A program made the translations under genes and the position numbers. From the NCBI RefSeq assembly GCF_030770395.1, contig NZ_CP132480.1, forward strand, positions 726,821 through 790,820: a DNA stretch of 64,000 nucleotides. Reading direction: 5' to 3'. Below the pieces are notes generated by a model that worked only from the letters and a program-made list of their open reading frames with translations, was not told the DNA's origin and did no database searches. Positions 33,614 to 41,576 of this stretch are shown piece by piece (the stretch's first letter is position 1; each line of letters starts with the position of its first letter). This DNA comes from Telluria beijingensis. Its GTDB lineage: Bacteria; Pseudomonadota; Gammaproteobacteria; Burkholderiales; Burkholderiaceae_D.

Positions 33614-34972
33614 ATGCGGCGCGCATCCCCCATCGCGCTGTGGCAGGCCGGCACCCTGCGCTACGACAGCCTGGGCGTGTGCGCGCTGGTGGGCTGGCTG
33701 CTGGTCGGTGCGCTCGGGATCGCGGTGCGCGAGCGCTGGGCCGGCCCGATCGGCCTGGTCGTGTTGCGCGACCATGGGGCTTCCGACACCGCGGTGGCGA
33801 TGTTGCTGTCGACCGTGCCGGCGCTGATCAGCCTGTTGGTGGTGCCGGTCGTCGGCATGCGCTCGGACCGCAGCCGCGGGCGCTGGGGACGGCGCCGGCC
33901 CTACCTGATGGTGAGCGCGCCGCTGGCCGCGTGCGCGATGCTGTGCGTGGCCCTGGCGCCGGCGCTGGCCGGGGCCACCCACGCGCTGCTGGGATCCTGG
34001 TCGCCGGGCCTGCGCGCGCTCGACCTGGCGTACTTCTGCCTGTTCTGGACCCTGTTCGACGCCGCCGCCATGACCACCACGGCCTTGTTCGCCGGGCTGG
34101 TGGCCGACGTCGTCCCGTTCGGCCTGGCCGGGCGCTTCTATGCGGCGGTACGGGTGGTGGGCCTGGGCGTGGCGATCGGCTTCAACCTGACCCTGTTCGC
34201 GCTGAGCCAGGCGTGGATGGCCGAGATCCTGGTCGCCATCGCGCTGATTTTCGGGCTGACCATCCCCTTGATGTGCCTGATGGTGCGCGAGGGCGACTAC
34301 CCACCGCCGGCCCCATATTCCGGAACGGGGAAGGGACGGCTGGCGCTGGCGCGCACGCAGCTGCGCGATTGCTGCGCCCAGCGCCGCTACCTGTGGGCGT
34401 TCGGCGCCTTCATGCTGGCCGCGGTCACCTTCGTCCCGTTCAATATGTTTTCGTTGCACTATGCGCTCGACCTGGGGCTGTCGAAGGCGCAGCTGGGGGA
34501 GCTCACAGCGACCGCCTATGCGGTATCGATCGCCAGCGCCTTCGCCATCGGCTGGCTGGTCGACCGGCGCGGCGCGGTGCCGGTGGCCACGGCCATGATG
34601 ACGCTGTATGTCGCGATCGCGCTGGCTGGCTGGCTGCTGGTCGACGGCGCCGCCAGCTTTCGCTGGTTCTACGTCGCGCACGTGATCTGCTCCGGCGCCT
34701 ATTTCACGGCGGCGGCGGCGATGCCGCTGGCGCTGTTCCCGCGCGACGAGTTCGTGCGCTACAACGCGAGCAAGGACATCCTGGTCGCCTTCGCCAATAT
34801 CGTGGTCGGCAGCTGCATCGGGCCGCTGCTCGACCATTCCGGCCACGACTACCGCCTGACGCTGGGCAGCGCGGTGCTGTTCTCGCTGCTGGCGCTGGCC
34901 TGCCTCGGCAAGCTGCTGGTCGTGCACCCGGCGCCGGCGCCGCTGCCGGACGCCGCGCGGCATCATGCCTGA
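33614..34972 (+). CDS. MFS sugar transporter (GPH/SucP-like)
   Basis: 452 residues with about 12 membrane helices. The first-half signature RSDRSRGRWGRRRPYLM is the loop 2-3 motif of glycoside-pentoside-hexuronide and sucrose-type MFS symporters. The start ATG 33614 follows the lacI stop by 7 bases. It probably moves the mono- or disaccharide made by the second glycan locus from periplasm to cytoplasm. Substrate cannot be read from sequence. Its 3' end overlaps the patatin gene by 10 bases in a convergent arrangement, with no terminator between. Confidence 0.85.
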   Translation: MRRASPIALWQAGTLRYDSLGVCALVGWLLVGALGIAVRERWAGPIGLVVLRDHGASDTAVAMLLSTVPALISLLVVPVVGMRSDRSRGRWGRRRPYLMVSAPLAACAMLCVALAPALAGATHALLGSWSPGLRALDLAYFCLFWTLFDAAAMTTTALFAGLVADVVPFGLAGRFYAAVRVVGLGVAIGFNLTLFALSQAWMAEILVAIALIFGLTIPLMCLMVREGDYPPPAPYSGTGKGRLALARTQLRDCCAQRRYLWAFGAFMLAAVTFVPFNMFSLHYALDLGLSKAQLGELTATAYAVSIASAFAIGWLVDRRGAVPVATAMMTLYVAIALAGWLLVDGAASFRWFYVAHVICSGAYFTAAAAMPLALFPRDEFVRYNASKDILVAFANIVVGSCIGPLLDHSGHDYRLTLGSAVLFSLLALACLGKLLVVHPAPAPLPDAARHHA

Positions 34973-37900
34973 GCGGCAGGGCGGCGGACAGCCGGTCCAT
35001 GCTTTTCCAGCAGCTGCGCGCACAGCGCGCCGATGTCCTGTTCGCCGTTGGCGCGCACGGTGGCGCGGGCCGCTTCGCGCAGCGCGCAATCGACGATGTG
35101 GTCGCCCAGCGCGCGGTAGCTCTCGAACTGCGCCTCGTCGAACCACTGGTCGGCGATGCTCTCGTGCGGGTAGTCGGGATGCAGCTTGCGGTAGTTGAGC
35201 AGGTCGGCGTTCTCGCTGCCGACGATGGCCGGCTTCACGTACAGCAGCACGCCATCGGGCGCGCCGCGGTCGGCCTGGCTGTAGCGGATGTGGCCCGCCG
35301 CGCAGCTCGCGCCGCACATGCCGCTGTCGCCCAGCGCCGCCAGGCGCGAGACGTCGAGGTCGATCCGCACGTGGAGGTCGGTGGCGCAGCGCCGGATCGC
35401 ATTGCCCAGGTCTTCGAAGGCGAGGTAGCGGTCGCTGCCGACATCGACCGCGATCACCAGCCGGCAGCGGCGCCGCACCAGCTCGTAGATGCCGAGGTTG
35501 TCGAAGTGGCCGCCGTCTGTCAGGTGCACGTAGGCGGCGTCGGCGTCGAGCTGGCCGAACAGCTCGGACAGGAGACTGAACAGGCCGATCGGCGGCGAGG
35601 CGCTGGTCCAGGCGCGGCGCGCCGGATTCGGGCACCAGCGCCCCAGGCGCACATTGAACATCGTCATCAGGAAGTTCAGCGGCGGCGACGAGTGCGCGCC
35701 CATGTTCGGGCTGGCCGCCGCGCCGGACAGCGCCACCGCCATCCCGAGCCGCACGCCGGCATCGTCGTCCAGCCCCACGCCGGAGCGCGAGGCGTATTGT
35801 TCGGTCGGCCGGTAGCAGCCGGAGGCCGAGGCCAACGGCTGCTCGTAGCCGCACCAGCGCGGCGTGAACGCGAACGAGGCGGTGCGCCGCGTCTGCCAGG
35901 CCAGCTCGTGGCCGCCGACCAGGTTCAGCGCGGTGTTGACGATCGGGTAGGGCCGTCCGTAGCGCAGTTCGGCCAGCAGCATGTCGTCGTTCGGATCGAA
36001 GCCGGTGAACGGGTGCGGGCGGCGCGCGCGGTTGCCGGCGCCGAACCAGGCGCGCACCACCCGGTTGCGGTACAGCATATACAGCGAAAACTTGTTGATG
36101 TCGACCCGCCAGCCGAGCAGCAGGGCCGCGCCCAGGAAGCCGCCGAAGGCCAGCAGCAGGGTCGTGCCGCTGGTAGCGAGGGTGGCGTCGGCATGGGCGC
36201 GCAGCACGCAGGCCAGTTGCGCGCCGGGGCAGTCGACCTTGGGCAGGGCGACCGTGGCCTGCACCAGGCTGCTCAGCAGGGCGAAGATCCCGACCGTGAA
36301 CACGTACGGGGCGAGGCGCGCCACCAGTTCGAGCTTCGGGTCCGGGCCGCTCCTCGCGCCGGTCGCCATGCTGCTGCCGGCCCTGAGCCCGAAGGCGGTC
36401 ATGGCCAGCCAGCCGAGCAGGGTGCCGAGGTTGGTCCAGGGTTCGTAGGTGAGCCAGGCCCAGTGCAGGAGCGGCGCGAAGAAGAAGCAGACGCCGTACA
36501 CGGCCAGCCAGGCCAGGGCGAAGATCGCGGTCCAGGCGCCTTGCCGGCTCCACCATTCGCGGCTGGCATCGCTGTACGGGCGGCCGACCAGGCCGATCAT
36601 GAGGGTCATGGTGGCGGTGAACAGCGCCATCATCAGCGGCATGCCGAAGGTGGCCAGTGCGATCGAATTGTTCAGTACCGGATGCGCCACCGGATCGGGC
36701 AGCAGGGCGATCCCGGCCAGCAGCAGCACGGTGCCGAGCGTGAGCGCGCCCATCGCGCACAGGAAGTGCGACAGGCCTTCGCCCAGTTCGGCGCGCGACA
36801 GGTCGCGCAGCGGCGGATCGGCGTGCAGCCGGGTGTAGATGGCCAGCCAGCCGGCCAGCAGCAGCAGCAGGGCGACCGTCCCGCACAGCAGCAGCGACAG
36901 GCTGGCCGCGTCGGCCGGCAGCAGCGCCACGATCTCGGGCGCGAAGGCGCGGCCGGCTTCGAGCAGCACCAGCAGCACGCTGGCTCCGCCGGCCGCGCAC
37001 ACCGTATAGCCGGTGCGCCGGTAGGGGCTGGAGCGGTCGTGGGCCAGGTACCAGCCGCAGGCCCAGACGATGAAATACACCAGGCCCGGCGCCAGCAGCC
37101 AGTGCCAGCGACCTGCGAGCTGGCTGGGGAAGAAGGTCGCGGGCGGCGCGCCGCCGTGGCGCCACAGCCCCAGGCTGCCGAGGAAGCCTGCCAGCAGCAG
37201 GGGCAGGTTGATGCACCACAGGACCGCGCCCTGGGACAGCGGAAAGCGGCGCAGGCCGCGCGAGCTTTCCGGCTTGCTCGAGATCGACAGGGCGATGCAG
37301 AACACGGCGAACAGGAACAGCAGCACGCCCAGGATCCAGGCGATGTCGGCCAGGTGCGACCAGGGCCCGCCTGGCGTCACCACCCGGTGCACGGCCCACA
37401 CGGCGAAGCGCGGCAGCAGCAGCAGGGCGCACATCCAGGCCACCAGCATGGCCAGGTTCAGGCCCGTGTTGCGCACATAGGTGCCGAGCAGGGTCCAGGT
37501 GTCGGCGCTGAACATGCCGCCCTGCGGCGACAGGTAGTTGCTGTACTGGCGCAGGAAGCGCAGCTCGGGCGCCTCGACGCTGCCGGCCTGCGGCGCCAGC
37601 ATGCTTTCCACCCTGGCGATGTCGCCGCCGCTGGCGTGCAGGCACCTGGACAGCCAGCCGCCGACGAAGCCGCCGCCGGACACGGTGGACAGGTAGTCGA
37701 CATGGCGCAGCAGGCCGCAGCGCGCCAGCGCCTGCAGGGCGCCCAGGCTGAAGGTGGCGCTGCGCACGCCGCCGCCGGACAGGGCGACGCCGGTCAGCAT
37801 GCCGTGGTGGGCGCGCTCGAGCAGGCGCTCGCGGTCGGGCGGCAGGGCGGCGTCGAGCGCGTCGGCGCGCGCCTCGGCCTCGGGACGCAGCATATCGAGT

Positions 37901-38139
37901 TCGTCGCGCAGCACTTCGCCGAACAGGTGGCCGGCGCCGGCGTCGAGGCAGCGCAGCAGTTCGGGGTCGATCCTGTCCGCCGCGGGCAGGCCGTGGCGCT
38001 TGCGCAGCAGGGCGAAGGCGTCCTGCAGTTCGGCGACCGTGCGCGCGCCGGGCGGCGGGTCGCAGCCGGCGGCGGCGAGCTTGCGGCGCAGGTCGTCGAC
38101 CTGCGAGGAGGTCAGGTGGGTCAGGTCGCTCGGCAACAT
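34963..38139 (-). CDS. Giant membrane patatin-like phospholipase
   Basis: 1058 residues, far longer than the usual ~300. Residues ~114-170 carry the start of a patatin domain: the oxyanion loop SGGGVRSATFSLG and nucleophile S154 in STVSGGGFVGGW. About 500 residues with roughly ten membrane-spanning helices follow (~220-690). The catalytic Asp of the Ser-Asp dyad appears only at D875 in LTDGGHFDNLGIYEL. Thus the fold is split by a membrane module. Both catalytic parts are intact, so lipid acyl hydrolase activity at the inner membrane is likely. It lies 112 bases downstream of phaM on the same strand. Confidence 0.85.
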   Translation of the reverse strand: MLPSDLTHLTSSQVDDLRRKLAAAGCDPPPGARTVAELQDAFALLRKRHGLPAADRIDPELLRCLDAGAGHLFGEVLRDELDMLRPEAEARADALDAALPPDRERLLERAHHGMLTGVALSGGGVRSATFSLGALQALARCGLLRHVDYLSTVSGGGFVGGWLSRCLHASGGDIARVESMLAPQAGSVEAPELRFLRQYSNYLSPQGGMFSADTWTLLGTYVRNTGLNLAMLVAWMCALLLLPRFAVWAVHRVVTPGGPWSHLADIAWILGVLLFLFAVFCIALSISSKPESSRGLRRFPLSQGAVLWCINLPLLLAGFLGSLGLWRHGGAPPATFFPSQLAGRWHWLLAPGLVYFIVWACGWYLAHDRSSPYRRTGYTVCAAGGASVLLVLLEAGRAFAPEIVALLPADAASLSLLLCGTVALLLLLAGWLAIYTRLHADPPLRDLSRAELGEGLSHFLCAMGALTLGTVLLLAGIALLPDPVAHPVLNNSIALATFGMPLMMALFTATMTLMIGLVGRPYSDASREWWSRQGAWTAIFALAWLAVYGVCFFFAPLLHWAWLTYEPWTNLGTLLGWLAMTAFGLRAGSSMATGARSGPDPKLELVARLAPYVFTVGIFALLSSLVQATVALPKVDCPGAQLACVLRAHADATLATSGTTLLLAFGGFLGAALLLGWRVDINKFSLYMLYRNRVVRAWFGAGNRARRPHPFTGFDPNDDMLLAELRYGRPYPIVNTALNLVGGHELAWQTRRTASFAFTPRWCGYEQPLASASGCYRPTEQYASRSGVGLDDDAGVRLGMAVALSGAAASPNMGAHSSPPLNFLMTMFNVRLGRWCPNPARRAWTSASPPIGLFSLLSELFGQLDADAAYVHLTDGGHFDNLGIYELVRRRCRLVIAVDVGSDRYLAFEDLGNAIRRCATDLHVRIDLDVSRLAALGDSGMCGASCAAGHIRYSQADRGAPDGVLLYVKPAIVGSENADLLNYRKLHPDYPHESIADQWFDEAQFESYRALGDHIVDCALREAARATVRANGEQDIGALCAQLLEKHGPAVRRPAAQA

Positions 38140-38251
38140 GGCGCTCGCTCCGGCTGGACGGGGAGCGGCCCGACAGGCCGGGCCGCCGGGTCAGTTCAGC
38201 ACGGTTCGGAGGGAGGCGCCAGCGTTCACATCAAGCAGCCGGCGTGCGGGC

Positions 38252-38941
38252 TCAGCTTTTGTCGGTCTTGCCGCGCGTGCCGCGCCGGGTGGGGGCCGGA
38301 TTGCCGTTGCCATGCTCGGCGCCGGCGTCGGGGCGTTCCGCGGCGGGTGGCTTGCCGGAGGCGTCATCCGCCGCAGCGGCGGGCTTGTCCGGGGTGGCGC
38401 CCTCGGGCGGCATGGCGCTGGCCACCGCCTGGCGGAACTGGTCTTGCAGCAGGTTCCACCATGCGACCGCGGCCGGCATCGCGGCTGCCGTCGCATCGTG
38501 CGCGTCGGCGCCGGCGGGCGCCGATGCCGGGGCCTCGGGTGGCGCCGGCGGTGCGGCCGCGGCCGGGGCAGCCGGCTGCGCCGCCTGGGCGAAGAACTGG
38601 GCGAACGGCGCCATGGCGGCGTCGCTGGCGGCGCCGGTCTGGCTCATGGCCTGGGCCATGCTGTCGCCCATCGCCTTGAGCGTGGCCAGGGTGCCGCGCT
38701 GGATTTCCAGCGCCTGGATCGAGCCGCGCAGCATGCCCATATTGAGGTTGAGCCAGGACTCGACCGCCTTCAGGTCGGCGATCTTCTTGTCGAGGTCTTC
38801 GACCGACAGGCCGGCACCCGGCATCGGCATGCCGCCCATGCCGCCCATGCCGGGCATGGCGCCGGGGATGTTCATGCCACCCCACAGGTTCTTGACGAAT
38901 TCCAGCGTATCGGTCATTCCGGGCATGGGCTGATTCAGCAT
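38252..38941 (-). CDS. phaM: PHA granule-associated regulator PhaM
   Basis: 229 residues. The N-terminal half matches PhaM of Ralstonia: DTLEFVKNLWGGM, then LSVEDLDKKIADLKAVE and SWLNLNMGMLRGSIQALE, a coiled region that binds PHB synthase and granules. The C-terminal half is Ala/Pro-rich, followed by a basic tail (TRRGTRGKTDKS) that in Ralstonia binds DNA and links granules to the nucleoid. ATG 38941 has a CGGAGG site upstream; 38917 (MTDTLEF) is an alternative. It indicates that the host makes polyhydroxyalkanoate; no phaC, phaA or phaB is in the window. Confidence 0.9.
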   Translation of the reverse strand: MLNQPMPGMTDTLEFVKNLWGGMNIPGAMPGMGGMGGMPMPGAGLSVEDLDKKIADLKAVESWLNLNMGMLRGSIQALEIQRGTLATLKAMGDSMAQAMSQTGAASDAAMAPFAQFFAQAAQPAAPAAAAPPAPPEAPASAPAGADAHDATAAAMPAAVAWWNLLQDQFRQAVASAMPPEGATPDKPAAAADDASGKPPAAERPDAGAEHGNGNPAPTRRGTRGKTDKS

Positions 38942-39016
38942 GGTGGCGGGCCTCCGTTAATAGTCCGGCAAGCGTAGCAGATTAAGCCGGCCGGGGCCAT
39001 CCGCCGACAGGCGGTG

Positions 39017-39670
39017 CTAACTGTTGACGAGGGCATCCCAGCCCAGCATGGCGATGCGCGCCACCGCTTCCAGCTCGGCGCGGCCGACGCCGTCGCGCGC
39101 CTGGATCGACATGCCGTTCTGGACCAGGTGGGCGAAACGGGCCAGCGCATCGAGATCGACCGAGGGGGCAAGGTCGCCGTCCGCGACGCCCTGTTCGAGG
39201 CGCGCCTTCACGCGCGCCAGGCCGGCGGCGCGCCCCGAGCGCACCAGTTCGCCCAGTTCCTGGTTGCCTTCGCTACCGACCGCGGACAGCGTCACCATGC
39301 AGCCGAGCGGCACGTCGCCGGCGCCGCCGGTCAGCAGCCGGGCAGAATCGAGCAACCAGCCCTCGATCGCCGCGCGCGCGGTTGTGCCTTCATTGAATTT
39401 TTGCCAGCCGATCGGGCCGAAGCAGTCGGCGTAATGGTTCAGGGTTTCGGCATACAGCGCTTCCTTGGAACCGAAGGCGGCGTACAGGCTCGGCGCGGCG
39501 ATGCCCATGGCCTGGGTGAGGTCGGCCATCGAGGTCGCCGCATAGCCTTTTTGCCAGAACAGGCGCATGGCCTGGGCCAGGGCGGCGTCGCGGTCGAAGG
39601 CGCGCGGCCGCCCGCGTGCGCGTGCGGCGCCTGGCGTGCCGGCTGGGTCGGGGCGGTCGGGTGTCTGCAT
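39017..39670 (-). CDS. TetR/AcrR-family repressor
   Basis: About 217 residues: Pro/Arg-rich leader, TetR helix-turn-helix (AAPSLYAAFGSKEALY), then a helical ligand domain like the TetR_C group with GCMVTLSAVGSEG, common in AcrR/YxaF-type repressors. The start is uncertain between ATG 39670 and GTG 39676. It is divergent from an SDR gene whose promoter is flanked by two repeated motifs, probably its operators. Confidence 0.88.
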   Translation of the reverse strand: MQTPDRPDPAGTPGAARARGRPRAFDRDAALAQAMRLFWQKGYAATSMADLTQAMGIAAPSLYAAFGSKEALYAETLNHYADCFGPIGWQKFNEGTTARAAIEGWLLDSARLLTGGAGDVPLGCMVTLSAVGSEGNQELGELVRSGRAAGLARVKARLEQGVADGDLAPSVDLDALARFAHLVQNGMSIQARDGVGRAELEAVARIAMLGWDALVNS

Positions 39671-39706
39671 CGGCACAGTATACGTCCACGCCGGTCAAAT
39701 AATATA

Positions 39707-39774
39707 TATCGATCGCTACAAAAACCTGTTGACAGCGCCGTGCTTGGCTCCTACCATTTGTGTATCGATCACTA
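39707..39774. promoter_or_regulatory. Promoter with two TetR operator-like repeats
   Basis: TATCGATCGCTA (39707-39718) and TATCGATCACTA (39763-39774) are direct repeats, 11 of 12 identical, 56 bases apart. Between them is a strong promoter for the SDR gene: TTGACA (39729-39734), 17-base spacer, TACCAT (39752-39757). The second repeat covers the predicted start site and the first lies just upstream of the -35 box. Confidence 0.75.
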
Positions 39775-39788
39775 AACAAAGGAATGTC

Positions 39789-40529
39789 ATGACCGATTTA
39801 CAAGGAAAACGCGCCATCGTGACCGGCGCCTCGCGCGGCATCGGCGCCGCCATCGCGACCGTGCTGGCCGAGCAGGGGGCCGACGTGGCGATCACCTACG
39901 AGCGCTCGGCCGAGCGCGCGCAGGAAGTCGTGCGGACCATCGAAGCCCTGGGCCGCAAGGCGGTCGCGATCCAGGCCGACAGCGCCGATCCGGCGGCGAT
40001 CCGGCGCGCCGTCGACGAGGCGGCGCGGACGCTGGGCGGCCTCGACATCCTGGTCAACAACGCCGCCATCGCCCGCTATGCGCCGATCGCCGACATCGCG
40101 GTGGACGATATCGACGCCCTGCTGGCCGTGAACATCCGCGGGCCGATCCTGGCGGCGCAGGCGGCGATCCCGCACCTGGGCCAGGGCGGACGCATCGTCA
40201 ATATCGGTTCGGCCGGCGCCGACCGCATCGTGGGCGACGGCGCGACCGTGTATTTCCTGACCAAGGCCGCGCTCAAGACCTTCACCAGCGGCCTGGCGCG
40301 CGAACTGGGCGCGCTCGACATCACCGTCAACCTGGTGCAGCCCGGTTCGACCGATACCGAGATGAACCCGGCAAACGGCGAGTTCGCCGAGTTCCAGAAG
40401 TCGCTCACGCCGCTGGGCCGCTTCGGCAATCCGCGCGACGTGGCGGCGGCGGTGGCCTTCCTGGCCAGTCCCGCGGCGCGCCAGGTCACCGGCGCCGTCC
40501 TCAATGTCGACGGCGGGGCGACCACCTGA
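39789..40529 (+). CDS. Short-chain dehydrogenase/reductase (FabG-like)
   Basis: 246 residues of the classical SDR family. Cofactor motif VTGASRGIGAAI, NNAAI, catalytic Ser in NIGSAGAD, and Tyr-Lys in VYFLTKAALK are intact, and the C-terminal GAVLNVDGGATT is typical. An AAAGGA site precedes ATG 39789. It probably reduces a small ketone or aldehyde with NAD(P)H; the substrate is unknown. Divergent TetR control suggests induction by a xenobiotic. Its stop abuts the last gene of the efflux operon, convergent. Confidence 0.9.
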   Translation: MTDLQGKRAIVTGASRGIGAAIATVLAEQGADVAITYERSAERAQEVVRTIEALGRKAVAIQADSADPAAIRRAVDEAARTLGGLDILVNNAAIARYAPIADIAVDDIDALLAVNIRGPILAAQAAIPHLGQGGRIVNIGSAGADRIVGDGATVYFLTKAALKTFTSGLARELGALDITVNLVQPGSTDTEMNPANGEFAEFQKSLTPLGRFGNPRDVAAAVAFLASPAARQVTGAVLNVDGGATT

Positions 40530-41576
40530 TCAGCCCTGCGCGGTGCGGATCGTCGGCGTCACCGACATGCCGGCGCGCAATTTGGACGCCGCGGCCTGGC
40601 CGGGAACGATGGCGATGCGCACCGGCAGGCGCTGGACGATCTTGGTGAAGTTGCCGGTGGCGTTGTATGGTGCGATGGCCGAGTAGCTGGCGCCGCTGGC
40701 CGGCCCCAGGCTGTCCACGCTGCCCTTCAACACCACGCCGGGCAGGGCGTCGACTTCGATGTCCACCGGCTGGCCGGGCGCCACCCGCGCCAGCTGCGTC
40801 TCGCGGAAATTGGCGGTGATATAAACCGCGTCGAGCGGGACGATGGCCAGCAGCGGCTTGCCCGGATTGACCCAGGCCCCGACCCGCACCGCCTTCTGGC
40901 CGACGGTGCCGGCGACCGGCGCCACGATGCGGGTGTACGACAGCTTCAGTTCCGCCGCCGCCTGCGCCGCCCTGGCCTGGAGCAGCGCGGCGCGCGCCTT
41001 TTCCAGGTCCGCTCCCAGGATGACGACCACCTGGCGCGCCGCCTGCAGCGCGGCCCGGCTCCGGTCGCGGGTGGCCGCCTGGACGCCGAACTGCATCTCG
41101 GCCTGTTGCAGCGCCTGGACCGACCCCGAGCCGTCGCTGGCCAGGTTGCGGTAGCGCGCCTGGTTGACGTTGGCCAGCTTGAGGGAGGCCTCGTCCGCCG
41201 CCAGCACGGCCTGCGCCTGGCGGATCGCATTTTGCTGCTGCGCCAGGTGGGCTTCCAGGCTGGCGATGCCGGCCTGCGCGCTCGCCACCTGCGCCTTCGC
41301 GGCATCCAGCGCGACCACGAAGTCGCGGTCGTCGATGGTGGCCAGCAGCGCGCCGCGCTCGACCACCTGGTTGTCGCGCACGTGGACCGTCTCGATGATG
41401 CCCGCCACCTCGGGCGCCACCGTGGTGAAGTCGACCTGCACGTAGGCGTGGTCGGTGGACTGGGTCGCGCCGCCCGATTCGGGCGCGTTGAGGTAGTACA
41501 GGGCGCCGGCCGCCGCGGCGAGCAGCAGCACGGCGCTGGCGATGCGGGCTTGTTTGGGAAGTGCCATGATGGTCAT
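40530..41576 (-). CDS. HlyD/EmrA-family membrane fusion protein
   Basis: 348 residues: one N-terminal membrane anchor (IASAVLLLAAAAGALYYL), a lipoyl half-motif (STDHAYVQVDFTTVAPEVAG), a long coiled-coil hairpin (~85-205, Ala/Gln/Glu-rich), the second lipoyl half (YTRIVAPVAGTVG) and a beta barrel. It bridges the inner membrane pump and the outer membrane factor. It overlaps the pump gene by ATGA and is the last gene of the four-gene efflux unit. Confidence 0.92.
   Translation of the reverse strand: MTIMALPKQARIASAVLLLAAAAGALYYLNAPESGGATQSTDHAYVQVDFTTVAPEVAGIIETVHVRDNQVVERGALLATIDDRDFVVALDAAKAQVASAQAGIASLEAHLAQQQNAIRQAQAVLAADEASLKLANVNQARYRNLASDGSGSVQALQQAEMQFGVQAATRDRSRAALQAARQVVVILGADLEKARAALLQARAAQAAAELKLSYTRIVAPVAGTVGQKAVRVGAWVNPGKPLLAIVPLDAVYITANFRETQLARVAPGQPVDIEVDALPGVVLKGSVDSLGPASGASYSAIAPYNATGNFTKIVQRLPVRIAIVPGQAAASKLRAGMSVTPTIRTAQG

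Noticed and set aside
38140..38251. A hairpin-like GC stretch (CGGCCCG...CCGGGCCG) between phaM and the patatin gene as a terminator.
   Set aside because: No T tract follows on either strand, and such pairings are common by chance at this GC content.
33257..38679. Very long open frames on both strands (1462 and 1679 codons) across the transporter/patatin/phaM region.
   Set aside because: They are repetitive in Arg/Ala/Gly/Pro or Gln/His, lack domains, and lie antisense or out of frame to recognisable proteins. GC-rich codon use removes stops in the shadow frames.
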